A stretch of DNA of 37,036 nt from a virus: positions 1-37,036 of the IMG/VR virus record IMGVR_UViG_3300027872_000016; one strand, given 5' to 3'. The stretch's first letter is position 1. Every line of letters starts with the position of its first letter. The notes under the pieces are model-generated. The model was not told the origin of the DNA. It made no database searches and saw only the letters and a program-made list of their open reading frames with translations. Below, piece after piece: positions 26,800-35,011 of this stretch. A program made the position numbers and the translations under genes.

Positions 26800-27214
26800 T
26801 TTAATTTTCACTGTCTGCCGAGGCCCTGTTTGGAAGAAGGGTTTAACGGTTATCTCTGGCATTTTAGGATTCAATGATCCCATCAGTGTTATCGCCAGTA
26901 GAAAACGCCCTGTCGTTTGTTACGATACTGAAGATGCTAGAATAAACTCAAAGTTGGGTGGTCATCTTAAAGCTTTCAGTGTTCCTGCTCGTGCTTCTAA
27001 TGTAGAATTTTATTTTAAATCAACCCAACCCGTAGATCCAGTATCTACCCTATTTTTGTTTAAAGATATTCCACTGCCTTGCATGGAGTTACTCAAAGGC
27101 GCTAAAATCGTTGGAAGTTTGGATTGCCTCGTTAAATTCTTTAAAGGCAGAGATGAAGAATTTTACCTGGTCGCGTATTGGCGTGATTTCGTAGCAGTGG
27201 AGATCGTAAATTGA
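26624..27214 (+). CDS. Head-region reading frame without a credible start
   Basis: The frame is open from 26624, but its first 58 codons overlap the previous gene and look like its shadow (runs of Lys, Pro, Leu). From 26801 on the product looks real: CRGPVWKKGLTVISGILGF, ASRKRPVVCYDTEDARINSK, EFYFKSTQPVDPVSTLFLF, FYLVAYWRDFVAVEIVN. After 26800 there is no ATG or GTG in frame until about 27084, only a TTG at 26954 without ribosome-binding site. A +1 (or -2) shift in the A-rich tail of the upstream gene would join the two. Function unknown; possibly a fused head accessory domain. Confidence 0.45.
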   Translation: MRNLTLPKKRLSTPVLKQSPLIPPLLKRQKLNLQTLLPLVKNQQLKNDPLRKSQPDLNSLIFTVCRGPVWKKGLTVISGILGFNDPISVIASRKRPVVCYDTEDARINSKLGGHLKAFSVPARASNVEFYFKSTQPVDPVSTLFLFKDIPLPCMELLKGAKIVGSLDCLVKFFKGRDEEFYLVAYWRDFVAVEIVN

Positions 27215-27741
27215 GTGGAACGAATCTTTCATCCGTTGGTGGCAGTGATCCTGCTGCGGCGGGTAGTGGCGGATTTACTGGTTTAGGTTTGTGGAGATAC
27301 CGAACTGATATAACCAGTACCCCAGCCGCAGGGAGATTACAGTTTGATGATACAACTGTTGACGATGCCACTGAGTTATATGTTAATGTAGTTAACGATG
27401 GTGGTACTGACATGACCACCTTTCTTGCGCTTATAAAGTCTGGCGATTTGGTTTATGTTCAGGATCAGGGAGATGCAAGTAAATTTGTAATTGCTGAAGT
27501 AGGTGCGTCTTCATTATTGTCTGGTGTTTTCACATTTGCGCTGGTAAATGTAGAATCACAGGGAACAGCGATTGCGAATAATACGACGGTTGCTTTTGTA
27601 ACTTCACATTCAGGTAGTAATTCTGGATTGATAATTCCCTTTTTCAATGAAGATACCACGCAGGATAATATCAATTTAATAGATGGGGAGATTCCATTTT
27701 TTAATGAAGATACCACTCAGGATAATATTGGACTGGTGTAA
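27211..27741 (+). CDS. Fibre-like virion protein, 176 aa
   Basis: A TTG start with GGAG 8 bases upstream. A Gly/Ala-rich start (SSVGGSDPAAAGSGGFTGLG), then GLWRYRTDITSTPAAGRLQFDD and LALIKSGDLVYVQDQGDASKF, a beta-rich pattern frequent at the attachment end of phage fibres and collagen-like virion proteins. The C-terminus contains a 15-residue internal repeat, PFFNEDTTQDNI(N/G)L, twice (bases about 27638-27673 and 27692-27727). It is followed by a larger fibre protein. Confidence 0.6.
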   Translation: MSGTNLSSVGGSDPAAAGSGGFTGLGLWRYRTDITSTPAAGRLQFDDTTVDDATELYVNVVNDGGTDMTTFLALIKSGDLVYVQDQGDASKFVIAEVGASSLLSGVFTFALVNVESQGTAIANNTTVAFVTSHSGSNSGLIIPFFNEDTTQDNINLIDGEIPFFNEDTTQDNIGLV

Positions 27742-29129
27742 TGGCTGATGAGATTCCCTTAAAGGTAAGACGGACTGCGGGAGATACTGACGCACTCGCA
27801 GAAATGGAGGTCGGTGAATCGGTTGGTCTTGATCATGGAGGAACAGGGGCTGTCACCGCAGGAGCCGCGTTAGGTAATCTAGGTGGTGAACCTGCCAATG
27901 CAAATATCCAAGCTCACATCGTTGATACAGCTAATCCACACGCGGTGAGTGCCGCGCAGGTGGGGGCTGAACCTGCCAATGCAAATATCCAAGCGCATAT
28001 TGCTGATACGGCCAACCCACATTTGACGCCAACCTTCCCTTTGGAGGTTGAAGACGAGGGAGTCTCGCTGACTGTTGCGGCTGCAAAGATTAATTTCGCA
28101 GGGGCGGGCGTTACCGCTACAGAACCTGTCGCTGATGAAATTCTTGTAACGATTCCTGGCGGAGGTGGAGGTGCGGCAGCAGAATTTGCTGATTATTATG
28201 CCAACGCCGCCACGACGATTACTGGGGCGGCGGTAACAGTAGGGCTAGATGTAAATCGCCAAGAAACCGCAGCGTTTACTCGATCTGGTGATGAAGTAAC
28301 GATTAACACAGATGGCGATTATGGGGTCCAATACGATGTCACCTTAGATGAAATAGCCGCTCCCCCAGCCACGATTGAAGCATGGTTAGAATTAAATTCT
28401 GTCGAGATAGCAGGAACAAGGGGCAGGATTTATCACGATGACCCAGATGAGGAAGGTTCGACCCATGCGTTCATTATTCCTAGTTTGGTTAATACTGATG
28501 TCATTCGAATTCGTGCCCAGCGAGTAAATGGAGCGCAGGATTGTGATACCCATGCCAACGGTGTTCGGTTATCTTTCTTTTCTATTGGCGCAAATGGCCC
28601 ACCAGGGCCAACAGGCCCACCAGGTGCTGGTAGCACAGTAATTATAGAAGATGAAGGTGGTGTGGTTGCAGGTGGCCCACATGATACATTAAATTTTATT
28701 GGAGCAGGAGTAGTCGCAAGTGATGCTGGGGGTGGGACAGCTGATGTTACAATTCCTGGTAGCGAGCCGGTAGTTACTGAGGCGAGCGCGACTGGCATCA
28801 CGACGACCACCAGCGGGTCAGACGTCCTCGTCCCTGGCATGACAATCACACCCGGCCCTGGTAATTATAAGGTCGAATTTAATACTTCGTGGGAAAACAG
28901 TGGTGCCGAAGATATGTTCGTTTCGATCTATGTCAATGGCGTTCAGATTCCTCACACTGAACGGATAACCGAAATGGAGAGCTCGATTACTGACGCCGAG
29001 TTGGCATGTGTGACTCACGGCCTTGCGATTAACGTCCTCGCGGCGCAGGCGATCGAGATTAGATTCCGGACAACTGGTGGGACTTTGACGATGTTAAACA
29101 GGACGATGTTAGTAACTAAGGTGACATAG
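27741..29129 (+). CDS. Fibre protein with repeats, collagen-like stretch and jelly-roll-like head
   Basis: A 462-residue protein. N-terminal GLDHGGTGAVTAGAALGNLG and a tandem NANIQAHI.DTANPH repeat are typical of tail-fibre shafts. A beta-rich domain follows (about 145-285: TITGAAVTVGLDV, GDYGVQYDVTLDE), then GPPGPTGPPGAGS, a short collagen-like link, and a C-terminal domain (GNYKVEFNTSWENSG, MFVSIYVNGVQIP, IEIRFRTTGG) with a C1q/TNF-like jelly-roll rhythm. Its position just after the capsid gene suggests a head fibre or decoration rather than the main tail fibre; this is inferred. Confidence 0.7.
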   Translation: MADEIPLKVRRTAGDTDALAEMEVGESVGLDHGGTGAVTAGAALGNLGGEPANANIQAHIVDTANPHAVSAAQVGAEPANANIQAHIADTANPHLTPTFPLEVEDEGVSLTVAAAKINFAGAGVTATEPVADEILVTIPGGGGGAAAEFADYYANAATTITGAAVTVGLDVNRQETAAFTRSGDEVTINTDGDYGVQYDVTLDEIAAPPATIEAWLELNSVEIAGTRGRIYHDDPDEEGSTHAFIIPSLVNTDVIRIRAQRVNGAQDCDTHANGVRLSFFSIGANGPPGPTGPPGAGSTVIIEDEGGVVAGGPHDTLNFIGAGVVASDAGGGTADVTIPGSEPVVTEASATGITTTTSGSDVLVPGMTITPGPGNYKVEFNTSWENSGAEDMFVSIYVNGVQIPHTERITEMESSITDAELACVTHGLAINVLAAQAIEIRFRTTGGTLTMLNRTMLVTKVT

Positions 29130-29564
29130 ATGACTTGGGAACAACTCAATGTATTAGTTCCAAATCCTGATTGTGATACTGATGGTGGTGTGGTTACTGC
29201 GTGGAGGGATGTTAGGGCAGAACCAACCCAAGCTCAAATTGATGCCGTAACACAAGCACAAGTTGATAATCAGGAATTATTAGATTTTCGTGAACAAGCC
29301 AAACTTGCACCTGACATTTTAGGTAGTCATTTAGGCGTTCAAGCCAGAGCACTGATTGAAATGTTCAACCGCCGCGATAACTTCTTAACAAATCGAATTA
29401 TTGAATTGCAAGATGCGATGGATGCAATGAAGGCGAGTACCGGTGCGGTGGCTAATCTTAGGGCTGCAATCCCTGGCACCTTTTTGGCAACCGCTACACG
29501 GCCACGCGCCGATGCCATTCAGGATTATAAGGATGAGATTGATTCTGGTGATGCGGATAGTTAA
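29130..29564 (+). CDS. Hypothetical helical protein, 144 aa
   Basis: The ATG directly follows the fibre stop, behind AAGGTGACATAG. N-terminal WEQLNVLVPNPDCDTDGGVV, then Gln-rich helices (QAQIDAVTQAQVDNQELLDFREQAK) and NRIIELQDAMDAMKAS. It could be a fibre-associated or connector protein by location; no family was recognised. Confidence 0.55.
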   Translation: MTWEQLNVLVPNPDCDTDGGVVTAWRDVRAEPTQAQIDAVTQAQVDNQELLDFREQAKLAPDILGSHLGVQARALIEMFNRRDNFLTNRIIELQDAMDAMKASTGAVANLRAAIPGTFLATATRPRADAIQDYKDEIDSGDADS

Positions 29565-29582
29565 AATGATTGGTAGTCTATA

Positions 29583-29891
29583 ATGGCTTTGCCACAAAAC
29601 GTCGCAGCATGGTTTTTTGATCAGACTGCCGGTGGTGGTCCAGCGATTGGAATGTCACCTTTGCCTACAATCCGTATTCGTAGGATAAGTGATAACACAC
29701 TAGTGGTGACAGATGCTACTATGACCGAACTCGGAGATGGGTGGTATACCTTTGACTTTACTTCCTTATTCGATGAAGGCGAATCGTACGTTATTCTCGC
29801 AGATGCTGCGGCTTTGAATAATTCACGTGATCGTTTAAAGTTTGGGACGATTGATTCGAGAGGATTCACGCCCAATATTAGAGTTAACTGA
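29583..29891 (+). CDS. Small Ig-like (BppU-like) virion protein, 102 aa
   Basis: An all-beta protein: WFFDQTAGGGPAIGMSPLPT, RIRRISDNTLVVTDATMTEL, GDGWYTFDFTSLFDEGESYVILAD. The D-x-T and GxGWY.F.F elements are those of BppU-like baseplate or fibre upper domains. First of a series of related beta proteins up to 31519. Exact virion position unknown. Confidence 0.6.
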   Translation: MALPQNVAAWFFDQTAGGGPAIGMSPLPTIRIRRISDNTLVVTDATMTELGDGWYTFDFTSLFDEGESYVILADAAALNNSRDRLKFGTIDSRGFTPNIRVN

Positions 29892-29905
29892 AACAGGAGA
29901 GTAAG

Positions 29906-30280
29906 ATGGGAGCAACACAAGTAGGACAGAACAGTACGGCGCGGAGAACTTTTACCCTGCGAGATAGTGCTGGAGATCGGGTGGCGCCAGATGGTGCTTC
30001 ACCACAATCCCCGACAATTGAGGAAATTCATCTCAACGGAGCGGTCGATATAACAATCGTCGCTACAATCGACCAGTTGATTGATGATGCTACGTCACCT
30101 GGTACGCCTATAGTGGGTTTGTATGAGGTGTCATTTCCAACCAATTATGCAGGTGTAGCAACGAATGACTTAGTTGCTGTCAGTATCGAGGCCACACTTT
30201 CTGGTACGTCCAGGAAGGCGACGATGGAATTCATTATTGACCAAGTCAGCGAGAAGCAGCCGTTCATTGACGTGAGCTAA
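29906..30280 (+). CDS. Ig-like (BppU-like) virion protein, 124 aa
   Basis: Behind CAGGAGAGTAAG. QNSTARRTFTLRDSAGDRVA, then GLYEVSFPTNYAGVATNDLVAVSIEATL, a single beta-sandwich module. Its RxFTLRDxxGxxxAxD and SPxxPT pattern recurs in the second half of the next protein (FTLRDGQGQSIAAD, SPENPTG), so the two come from a domain duplication. Confidence 0.6.
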   Translation: MGATQVGQNSTARRTFTLRDSAGDRVAPDGASPQSPTIEEIHLNGAVDITIVATIDQLIDDATSPGTPIVGLYEVSFPTNYAGVATNDLVAVSIEATLSGTSRKATMEFIIDQVSEKQPFIDVS

Positions 30281-30281
30281 G

Positions 30282-30989
30282 TTGAGCAACTTTCCGCTTC
30301 AACCTGGTGAGACCTTTTATCGCAAGTTTGCAATACGGGGGCCTGATAACGCCAGGATTACTGCGGATGCTCTCCCTTCAGTAACGGTATACCGTAACGG
30401 GGCGGCTACGTCTATCCCCGTTACGGTTGCTCAATTGAGCCCGATTGAATACGACACGTCTTTTGTCGTACCAAGTAATGCCGTTACTGGTGATTCGTGG
30501 CAATACTTAGTTGAAGCGACTGTAAGTGGATTTGGGGTGACGCAATTTGCGCACCTGAGTCAGTACATGTTCGCAGGGGATGCTGTACAACGAGGTTTCA
30601 CCCTGCGGGATGGGCAAGGTCAATCCATTGCGGCTGATGTAACTAGCCCAGAAAATCCGACAGGCGTAATAGTCAGGAATAATGTAGATGAGTCGACAAT
30701 CATTACAATTATCGCAGATCCAAACTCTCCGACGCAGGGAAGATATATTTTTGTGTTCACTGTCGACGTTTCGTGGGATGTTGGTGATGAGCTTCAGATG
30801 CGGCTTAGTGCGACAATTGACGGTCTTGCTTTGGAAAGATTGTGGTTCCTGGGCCAGATTCAAGATGCTACACTTAACATTATCACTATTTCCGCATTAC
30901 GGGTGGAAGAAGAAACTCTGGACATAGAGGTTGAAGATGTGGCGCCGGAAATTGTCGTTGAGGAAATCGTTGAAGATATTGTATGTTGA
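30282..30989 (+). CDS. Two-domain Ig-like virion protein, 235 aa
   Basis: A TTG start, the only one available near the preceding stop. Two beta modules: residues about 5-100 (GETFYRKFAIRGPDNARITA, DSWQYLVEATVSGFGV) and about 105-200 (QRGFTLRDGQGQSIAAD, GRYIFVFTVDVSWDVGDELQ). The C-terminal 30 residues are acidic (EEETLDIEVEDVAPEIVVEE) and are partly duplicated in the next mini-gene. A virion accessory protein; host-contact role inferred only from the module type. Confidence 0.6.
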   Translation: MSNFPLQPGETFYRKFAIRGPDNARITADALPSVTVYRNGAATSIPVTVAQLSPIEYDTSFVVPSNAVTGDSWQYLVEATVSGFGVTQFAHLSQYMFAGDAVQRGFTLRDGQGQSIAADVTSPENPTGVIVRNNVDESTIITIIADPNSPTQGRYIFVFTVDVSWDVGDELQMRLSATIDGLALERLWFLGQIQDATLNIITISALRVEEETLDIEVEDVAPEIVVEEIVEDIVC

Positions 30990-31001
30990 GGAAGTTTGCG
31001 G

Positions 31002-31127
31002 ATGGCCGAAGCCATAGAAGAGATCCAAGTGGAATCCGAAACCATTGATATTCTGGTTGATGCTGCGGCGCAGGATATCATTGTCGAGGATGTTATTATT
31101 GATATTGATTTGAGGAAAGTTTGCTAA
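31002..31127 (+). CDS. 41-residue acidic mini-protein, duplicate of the preceding C-terminus
   Basis: Read from the bases: ATG 31002 to TAA 31125-31127. The product MAEAIEEIQVESETIDILVD ends IDLRKVC. Its VESETIDILV and DIIVEDV strings mirror VEEETLDIEV and EIVVEEIVEDI at the end of 30282-30989, and the following bases TTGAGGAAAGTTTGC(TA)ATG mirror TTGAGGAAGTTTGCGG ATG before it. It therefore looks like a tandem duplication of about 120 bases including the ribosome-binding site. Function unknown. Confidence 0.5.
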   Translation: MAEAIEEIQVESETIDILVDAAAQDIIVEDVIIDIDLRKVC

Positions 31128-31519
31128 TGGCTGAATGTGACGAGAATAGTCTTGAAATATGCCGGTTCCGCGGCGACACGAAACCAATCAGTCGTCGTAT
31201 AACCGATCCTAATGCTTCACCTACTGCTATCGATCTTGTTGGATACACTTTTCTTTTGACTGTTAATACAGAAAAAGACCCAGATATATCTGTGAGTCCT
31301 GTCATTGGTCAAGAATTGTTTGAGATAACTGGCGTTATACGAAGTCCTGGTGGTTTAGGGATTGTTGATTTTCCGTATGACCAGTCATCACCAAATCCTT
31401 CGCAGATTGTGCCACCAGGTGGATTCTTTTATGATATCCAAATGATTGATCCTGGCGGTATAGTACGCACCATCGCGAAAGGTAAGTATACTATAAAACA
31501 GGACATCACGAAAAATTGA
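31127..31519 (+). CDS. Ig-like (BppU-like) virion protein, 130 aa
   Basis: ATG 31127 overlaps the previous TAA; TGAGGAAAG is the ribosome-binding site. EICRFRGDTKPISRRITDPN, IDLVGYTFLLTVNTEKDP, GLGIVDFPYDQ, GGFFYDIQMIDPGGIVRTIAKG, KYTIKQDIT: this is the full strand order of a BppU-type N-terminal domain (RGDT..i, Dltg..., G.v.F, G.y.YDIq..d..g...Ti..G). Such domains attach receptor-binding parts to baseplates or fibres; here they sit in the neck region. Confidence 0.7.
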   Translation: MAECDENSLEICRFRGDTKPISRRITDPNASPTAIDLVGYTFLLTVNTEKDPDISVSPVIGQELFEITGVIRSPGGLGIVDFPYDQSSPNPSQIVPPGGFFYDIQMIDPGGIVRTIAKGKYTIKQDITKN

Positions 31520-31527
31520 GGTAAGTC

Positions 31528-32124
31528 ATGGCACTCATAGTTGAAGACGGAACAGTAGTCACAGACGCGCAGTCGTATGTCACGCTTGCAGAAGCGAACG
31601 CTTTCTTTAAACCATATGGCGAAGCGTCAAGTTGGAACATAGCTGACAACGCAAATAAAGAGTCAGCTCTTATCTCTGGCGCTCAGTATATGCAGCAGAA
31701 ACTTCGGCTATTGTGGAAGGGTAGTCGTGTAAACGCATTTCAGTCTTTGGATTGGCCTCGGCGCGGTGTAGATGTTCCCGATTTCTTCGATCCTTTCTTT
31801 CGTCAAGTAAACGTTCCTTTGCAATTCCAGGATACTGTTTTTATTCCTGAGAACGTCGTACCGGATGAAGTAAAAGACGGGCAGATGCAGATTGCGGTTT
31901 TGACAATAAGCACTGAGGGGGTCGCAGGCAATACACAGAGCCTCCAGCCATTCTACGGGAGAAAAACAAAAAGAGAGAAAGTAGGTGATCTTGAAGTTGA
32001 GTATATGACAGCTGAGGATGGCGGTAATACGAGGCAAACGAATACCTACTGGGATGCTATGAAAATCGTTGAGCCATTCCTTAGGCCTTCTGCACCCCAG
32101 ACAGGAACTGTGGTAAGAGCGTAA
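31528..32124 (+). CDS. Head-tail connector, DnaT-like family
   Basis: A 198-residue protein behind GAGGTAAGTC. MALIVEDGTVVTDAQSYVTL, then ALISGAQYMQQKLRLLWKGS and SLDWPRRGVDVPD match the phage DnaT-like / head-completion adaptor family (ALIVEDGT.V..A.SY, A..Y, W.G, Q.LdWPR). Members sit at the portal as the first neck ring; the ssDNA-binding name is historical. Followed by head-closure and tail-completion genes, in the standard order. Confidence 0.8.
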   Translation: MALIVEDGTVVTDAQSYVTLAEANAFFKPYGEASSWNIADNANKESALISGAQYMQQKLRLLWKGSRVNAFQSLDWPRRGVDVPDFFDPFFRQVNVPLQFQDTVFIPENVVPDEVKDGQMQIAVLTISTEGVAGNTQSLQPFYGRKTKREKVGDLEVEYMTAEDGGNTRQTNTYWDAMKIVEPFLRPSAPQTGTVVRA

Positions 32125-32125
32125 T

Positions 32126-32524
32126 ATGGTAGGTTTACTTGATAACATAATGCGACCCGTGGCTGAGAGGCTGATAGAGAGCTTTGGTGGACCTCTCACC
32201 TATATCCGTACCACAGAGACCTTTGATGCCACGACAGGCAAAACCTCGCAGACTGAGGTGGAGTCTACAGTTATAGGCACACCACCTGTTCCGCTGAGCA
32301 AGCGACTAGCCTCGGGAGAGAACTTTCGGGCCGTATATGGTGAGGTCTTTGATACTGTGCAAGCGGGCGATCTTATAACGACTTTAAAAGCTTTGAATCT
32401 AGGATTCACCCCGATCATCGGTGATAAGGTTATATTTCAAGGAACCCGTTGGCAAATTGTTAGAATCGATCCGCTGTATAGTGGAGCCTTAGCAGCCGCC
32501 TACACGATCCAAATGCGTCAGTGA
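32126..32524 (+). CDS. Head-closure (stopper) protein
   Basis: A 132-residue beta-rich protein: GGPLTYIRTTETFDATTGKT, VIGTPPVPLSKRLA, DLITTLKALNLGFTPIIGDKVIFQGTRWQIVRIDPLYSGA. The final motif, in which a strand is followed by W.I..idplys, is usual for SPP1 gp16-like stoppers that seal the neck after packaging. Assignment relies on order and this pattern. Confidence 0.7.
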   Translation: MVGLLDNIMRPVAERLIESFGGPLTYIRTTETFDATTGKTSQTEVESTVIGTPPVPLSKRLASGENFRAVYGEVFDTVQAGDLITTLKALNLGFTPIIGDKVIFQGTRWQIVRIDPLYSGALAAAYTIQMRQ

Positions 32525-32525
32525 T

Positions 32526-32927
32526 ATGGCTGTCCGCATCAAGAATTTAAAAAGCTTCAATCGTGAGATAAAAACGTTTGGTGTTGAAGTCATGCCCACG
32601 GACCATCTTAAATTGCAAAAAAGGATTGCGGTGGATCTTTTAAGGCGTATAGTGTTTCGTACACCAGTTGATACGGGACGGGCTCGTGGAAATTGGCAAG
32701 TGTCAAGAGGTGGTGGTGGTGGTTCTCCACTTGAAAGTTTTGATAAAAGTGGTGCAGCCACATTTGCAAAGGGCGCATCGGCTATCAGCGGGCTGAAACC
32801 TTTTGGGATTATATCCATTTTTAATAATGTGGAATACATAAACCTTCTTGAAGGAGGTAGTAGTAGCCAATTCCCAAGCGGGATGGTTGCTATATCATTG
32901 GCAGAGACGGAGGCTCAGTTTAGATAA
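32526..32927 (+). CDS. Tail-completion/neck protein, HK97 gp10-like
   Basis: A 133-residue protein. IAVDLLRRIVFRTPVDTGRARGNWQVSRG is the characteristic gp10 motif (l...i...TPVDTG..r.nW.vs). A flexible GGGGGSPL loop and FNNVEYINLLEGGSSSQFP (the NN..Yi..lE.G..s.q.p element) follow. In HK97 and relatives it joins head to tail. Confidence 0.85.
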   Translation: MAVRIKNLKSFNREIKTFGVEVMPTDHLKLQKRIAVDLLRRIVFRTPVDTGRARGNWQVSRGGGGGSPLESFDKSGAATFAKGASAISGLKPFGIISIFNNVEYINLLEGGSSSQFPSGMVAISLAETEAQFR

Positions 32928-33338
32928 ATGGGATTCGCTAGTGACAGCCAAACTATTCGCGATAGGTTTAATACACAGTGGCCTGTTGAACAACCCACTA
33001 TACCTTTCTCCTTCGCAGATGTAGACTTTATTCCACCCCAGGATTTAACTTGGGTGCGATTAAATGTGTTACCTGGTAACCAGACTCAGGTGGGTATGGG
33101 AATCAGGAGACGATTTCGGCGCGTAGGTGTCGTACTTGTCCAAATATTTATACCAGCGGGAAGCGGTGATGGTTTAGCGAAAGAATTAGCAGACAGCGTA
33201 GCTGATATTTTCATGGGCCGAACAGTAAACGGGGTCATCTTTCGAGGAACGTCAGTTGACCGATTGGGCGTGGATGGATCGTGGGCGGTATGGCGCGCCA
33301 CAACTTCATACCAAGCTGATGAATGTATTGCAATTTAG
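32928..33338 (+). CDS. Tail terminator protein
   Basis: A 136-residue alpha/beta protein directly after the stop of the gp10-like gene. TIRDRFNTQWPVEQPTIPFS, LTWVRLNVLPGNQTQVGMG, FRRVGVVLVQIFIPAGSGDG and AKELADSVADIFMGRTVNGVIF match phage tail terminators of the DUF4128 type (wvr..i..g...q...G....r..G...v.if.p.g.G). It caps the tail tube at its head-proximal end. Confidence 0.8.
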   Translation: MGFASDSQTIRDRFNTQWPVEQPTIPFSFADVDFIPPQDLTWVRLNVLPGNQTQVGMGIRRRFRRVGVVLVQIFIPAGSGDGLAKELADSVADIFMGRTVNGVIFRGTSVDRLGVDGSWAVWRATTSYQADECIAI

Positions 33339-33350
33339 AGGAAATGAAAA

Positions 33351-34595
33351 ATGAGTGACTCCAGTTCAGTTCAACTATTTTTCGTGGAGGAAACTATATG
33401 GGGCGAAATTCCCAATGACGGCGCATCTCCTGAAGGCGCGCCTAATTTAGACGAATTTCGTTTCACAAATGATTCTCTCACGCAAACGACTGAGACCGCC
33501 GTCACAGAGGAAATCCGCAGCGACCGACAAGTATCTGATATCATCCGAACCGCAGTATCCGCTGGTGGTGAGGTTGGCATTGAGTTATCTTTCGAGTCGC
33601 ATGATGCTCTTCTAGCTGGCGCGCTCTATCGTGATTTTTCAACCGAAGTAAATGAGACAGGTGTCGTCGCAAGCTTCACCACAACGTCTCCAGGGCCTGG
33701 TACTTTCACGCTCGCTGCTTCTCCACTCCCGTCGCCTAACTGGCTATTGAATGTCATACCTGGGCAATTTTTACGGATTAGTGGTTCGGCCAACTCACCC
33801 ACCAATGATGGTTTTTTCAAGGTCGCGAGCGTCGATGCTGCGGCGGGCACAATTATTTTCACTAGTGGCCCAGCCAGTGATGAAGTTGCGGGTACGTTTG
33901 ATGTACGTGGCCAGTTCGTATTTAACTCTGTCATCCGTAAGAGCTTCACGATTGAGAAGCAATTTAGTGATGTCATCGTTGACACGGACTCGCCGGAAAC
34001 GGGCGTCTTCCATTACTTCACGGGTATGCGGGTTGGTACTGCATCCTTAACCATTGCACCTGGAGCCATTATCAATGGATCGTTCACCTTTGAAGGCAAG
34101 CAAGCCTTTAGCGTTGGTGCAACCATTGGTGATGGCGCGCCTACTGAAGTATCAGCGGCAGATGTTCTAAATGCTGTTGACAATATTACCGACATCCTGA
34201 TAGATGGGGTGGAGGATCCAGATTGTTCGTTCACCAATGTAGAGTTCTCAATAGAGAATAACCTACGAGCTCAACCGTGTATCGGTCAGTTAGCCAATAG
34301 CGGTATTGGACTCGGGCGGACGAATGTAACGGGAACCATTGAAGCATATCTGCTCGATAGAGCCTTTTTCGAAAGGTATCTGAATTTTGATACTGTTAGC
34401 TTGAGTTTCCGAGCCACCCTCGCTGATGACAGTTACATCTTCGATTTTCCTGCAATTAAGTTTATCTCCGGTACAGCGGAGACGTCAGGAAATGATGCAG
34501 ATGTTCTTGTTAGCGTCGAGTTTAACGCCAAAAGGGATCCAACGAGTGACTTCATGGTTGCTATCAATAAATTCCCTGCTGGCACTACACCGTAA
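33351..34595 (+). CDS. Major tail tube protein
   Basis: A 414-residue protein behind AGAGGAAATGAAAA. FRFTNDSLTQTTETAVTEEI, SDRQVSDIIRTAVSAGGEVG and LSFESHDALLAGALYRDF match the Phage_tube_2 family. Residues about 110-200 (GTFTLAASPLPSPNWLLNVI, FFKVASVDAAAGTIIFTSG) look like an inserted Ig-like domain, after which the tube fold resumes (VIRKSFTIEKQFSDV, FEGKQAFSVGATIGDG, VNVTGTIEAYLLD-like). It forms the stacked rings of the long tail. Confidence 0.85.
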   Translation: MSDSSSVQLFFVEETIWGEIPNDGASPEGAPNLDEFRFTNDSLTQTTETAVTEEIRSDRQVSDIIRTAVSAGGEVGIELSFESHDALLAGALYRDFSTEVNETGVVASFTTTSPGPGTFTLAASPLPSPNWLLNVIPGQFLRISGSANSPTNDGFFKVASVDAAAGTIIFTSGPASDEVAGTFDVRGQFVFNSVIRKSFTIEKQFSDVIVDTDSPETGVFHYFTGMRVGTASLTIAPGAIINGSFTFEGKQAFSVGATIGDGAPTEVSAADVLNAVDNITDILIDGVEDPDCSFTNVEFSIENNLRAQPCIGQLANSGIGLGRTNVTGTIEAYLLDRAFFERYLNFDTVSLSFRATLADDSYIFDFPAIKFISGTAETSGNDADVLVSVEFNAKRDPTSDFMVAINKFPAGTTP

Positions 34596-34615
34596 TGATA
34601 TGAGAGAAGCCACCA

Positions 34616-35011
34616 ATGAAAATCAGTACGTTTGCCACAGACCTCGATCTCGAGGAGAACGGCGTCTGGGTTGATATAGGTGACGGCGGTATGCTATTAG
34701 TGGGGCGGTTAGGAAACCCGCGCCACCAAGCTGCCATCCGTCGTATATCAAAACCCCACAAAGCCCTAATCCGGAATAAAACCATTAATGAAGAGCTCAG
34801 CGATGAGCTCCTACTTAGAGCGATGGCTGAAGCTATACTCCTGGATTGGAAGGGAATTGAAGACGATAAAGGTAAAGCAATCAAATACAGTAAGGATGCT
34901 GCCTACGATCTTTTACGTGATCTAAGGGATTTTCGTAATTTGGTTACTGAACTTGCGAATGAGCAAGTTACCTTTAGACGCGAGGAACAGTTACAAGAGG
35001 GAAACGTTTAA
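34616..35011 (+). CDS. Tail assembly chaperone, short form (G-like)
   Basis: A 131-residue protein between tail tube and tape measure. DLEENGVWVDIGDGGMLLVGRLGNPRHQ, then LDWKGIEDDKGKAIKYSKDAAYDLLRDL, matches tail-chaperone N-terminal domains (the W..ie.d.g...~ys.e.a..ll...~dl pattern). Translation usually ends at TAA 35009-35011, while a fraction shifts at 34999-35005. The product is an assembly factor that coats the tape measure and is not part of the virion. Confidence 0.85.
   Translation: MKISTFATDLDLEENGVWVDIGDGGMLLVGRLGNPRHQAAIRRISKPHKALIRNKTINEELSDELLLRAMAEAILLDWKGIEDDKGKAIKYSKDAAYDLLRDLRDFRNLVTELANEQVTFRREEQLQEGNV

Noticed and set aside
26800-26876. Read-through of the TAG at 26797-26799 as an extension of the upstream protein
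   Set aside because: The frame closes again after about 25 codons with no protein-like pattern; the better continuation is in another frame.
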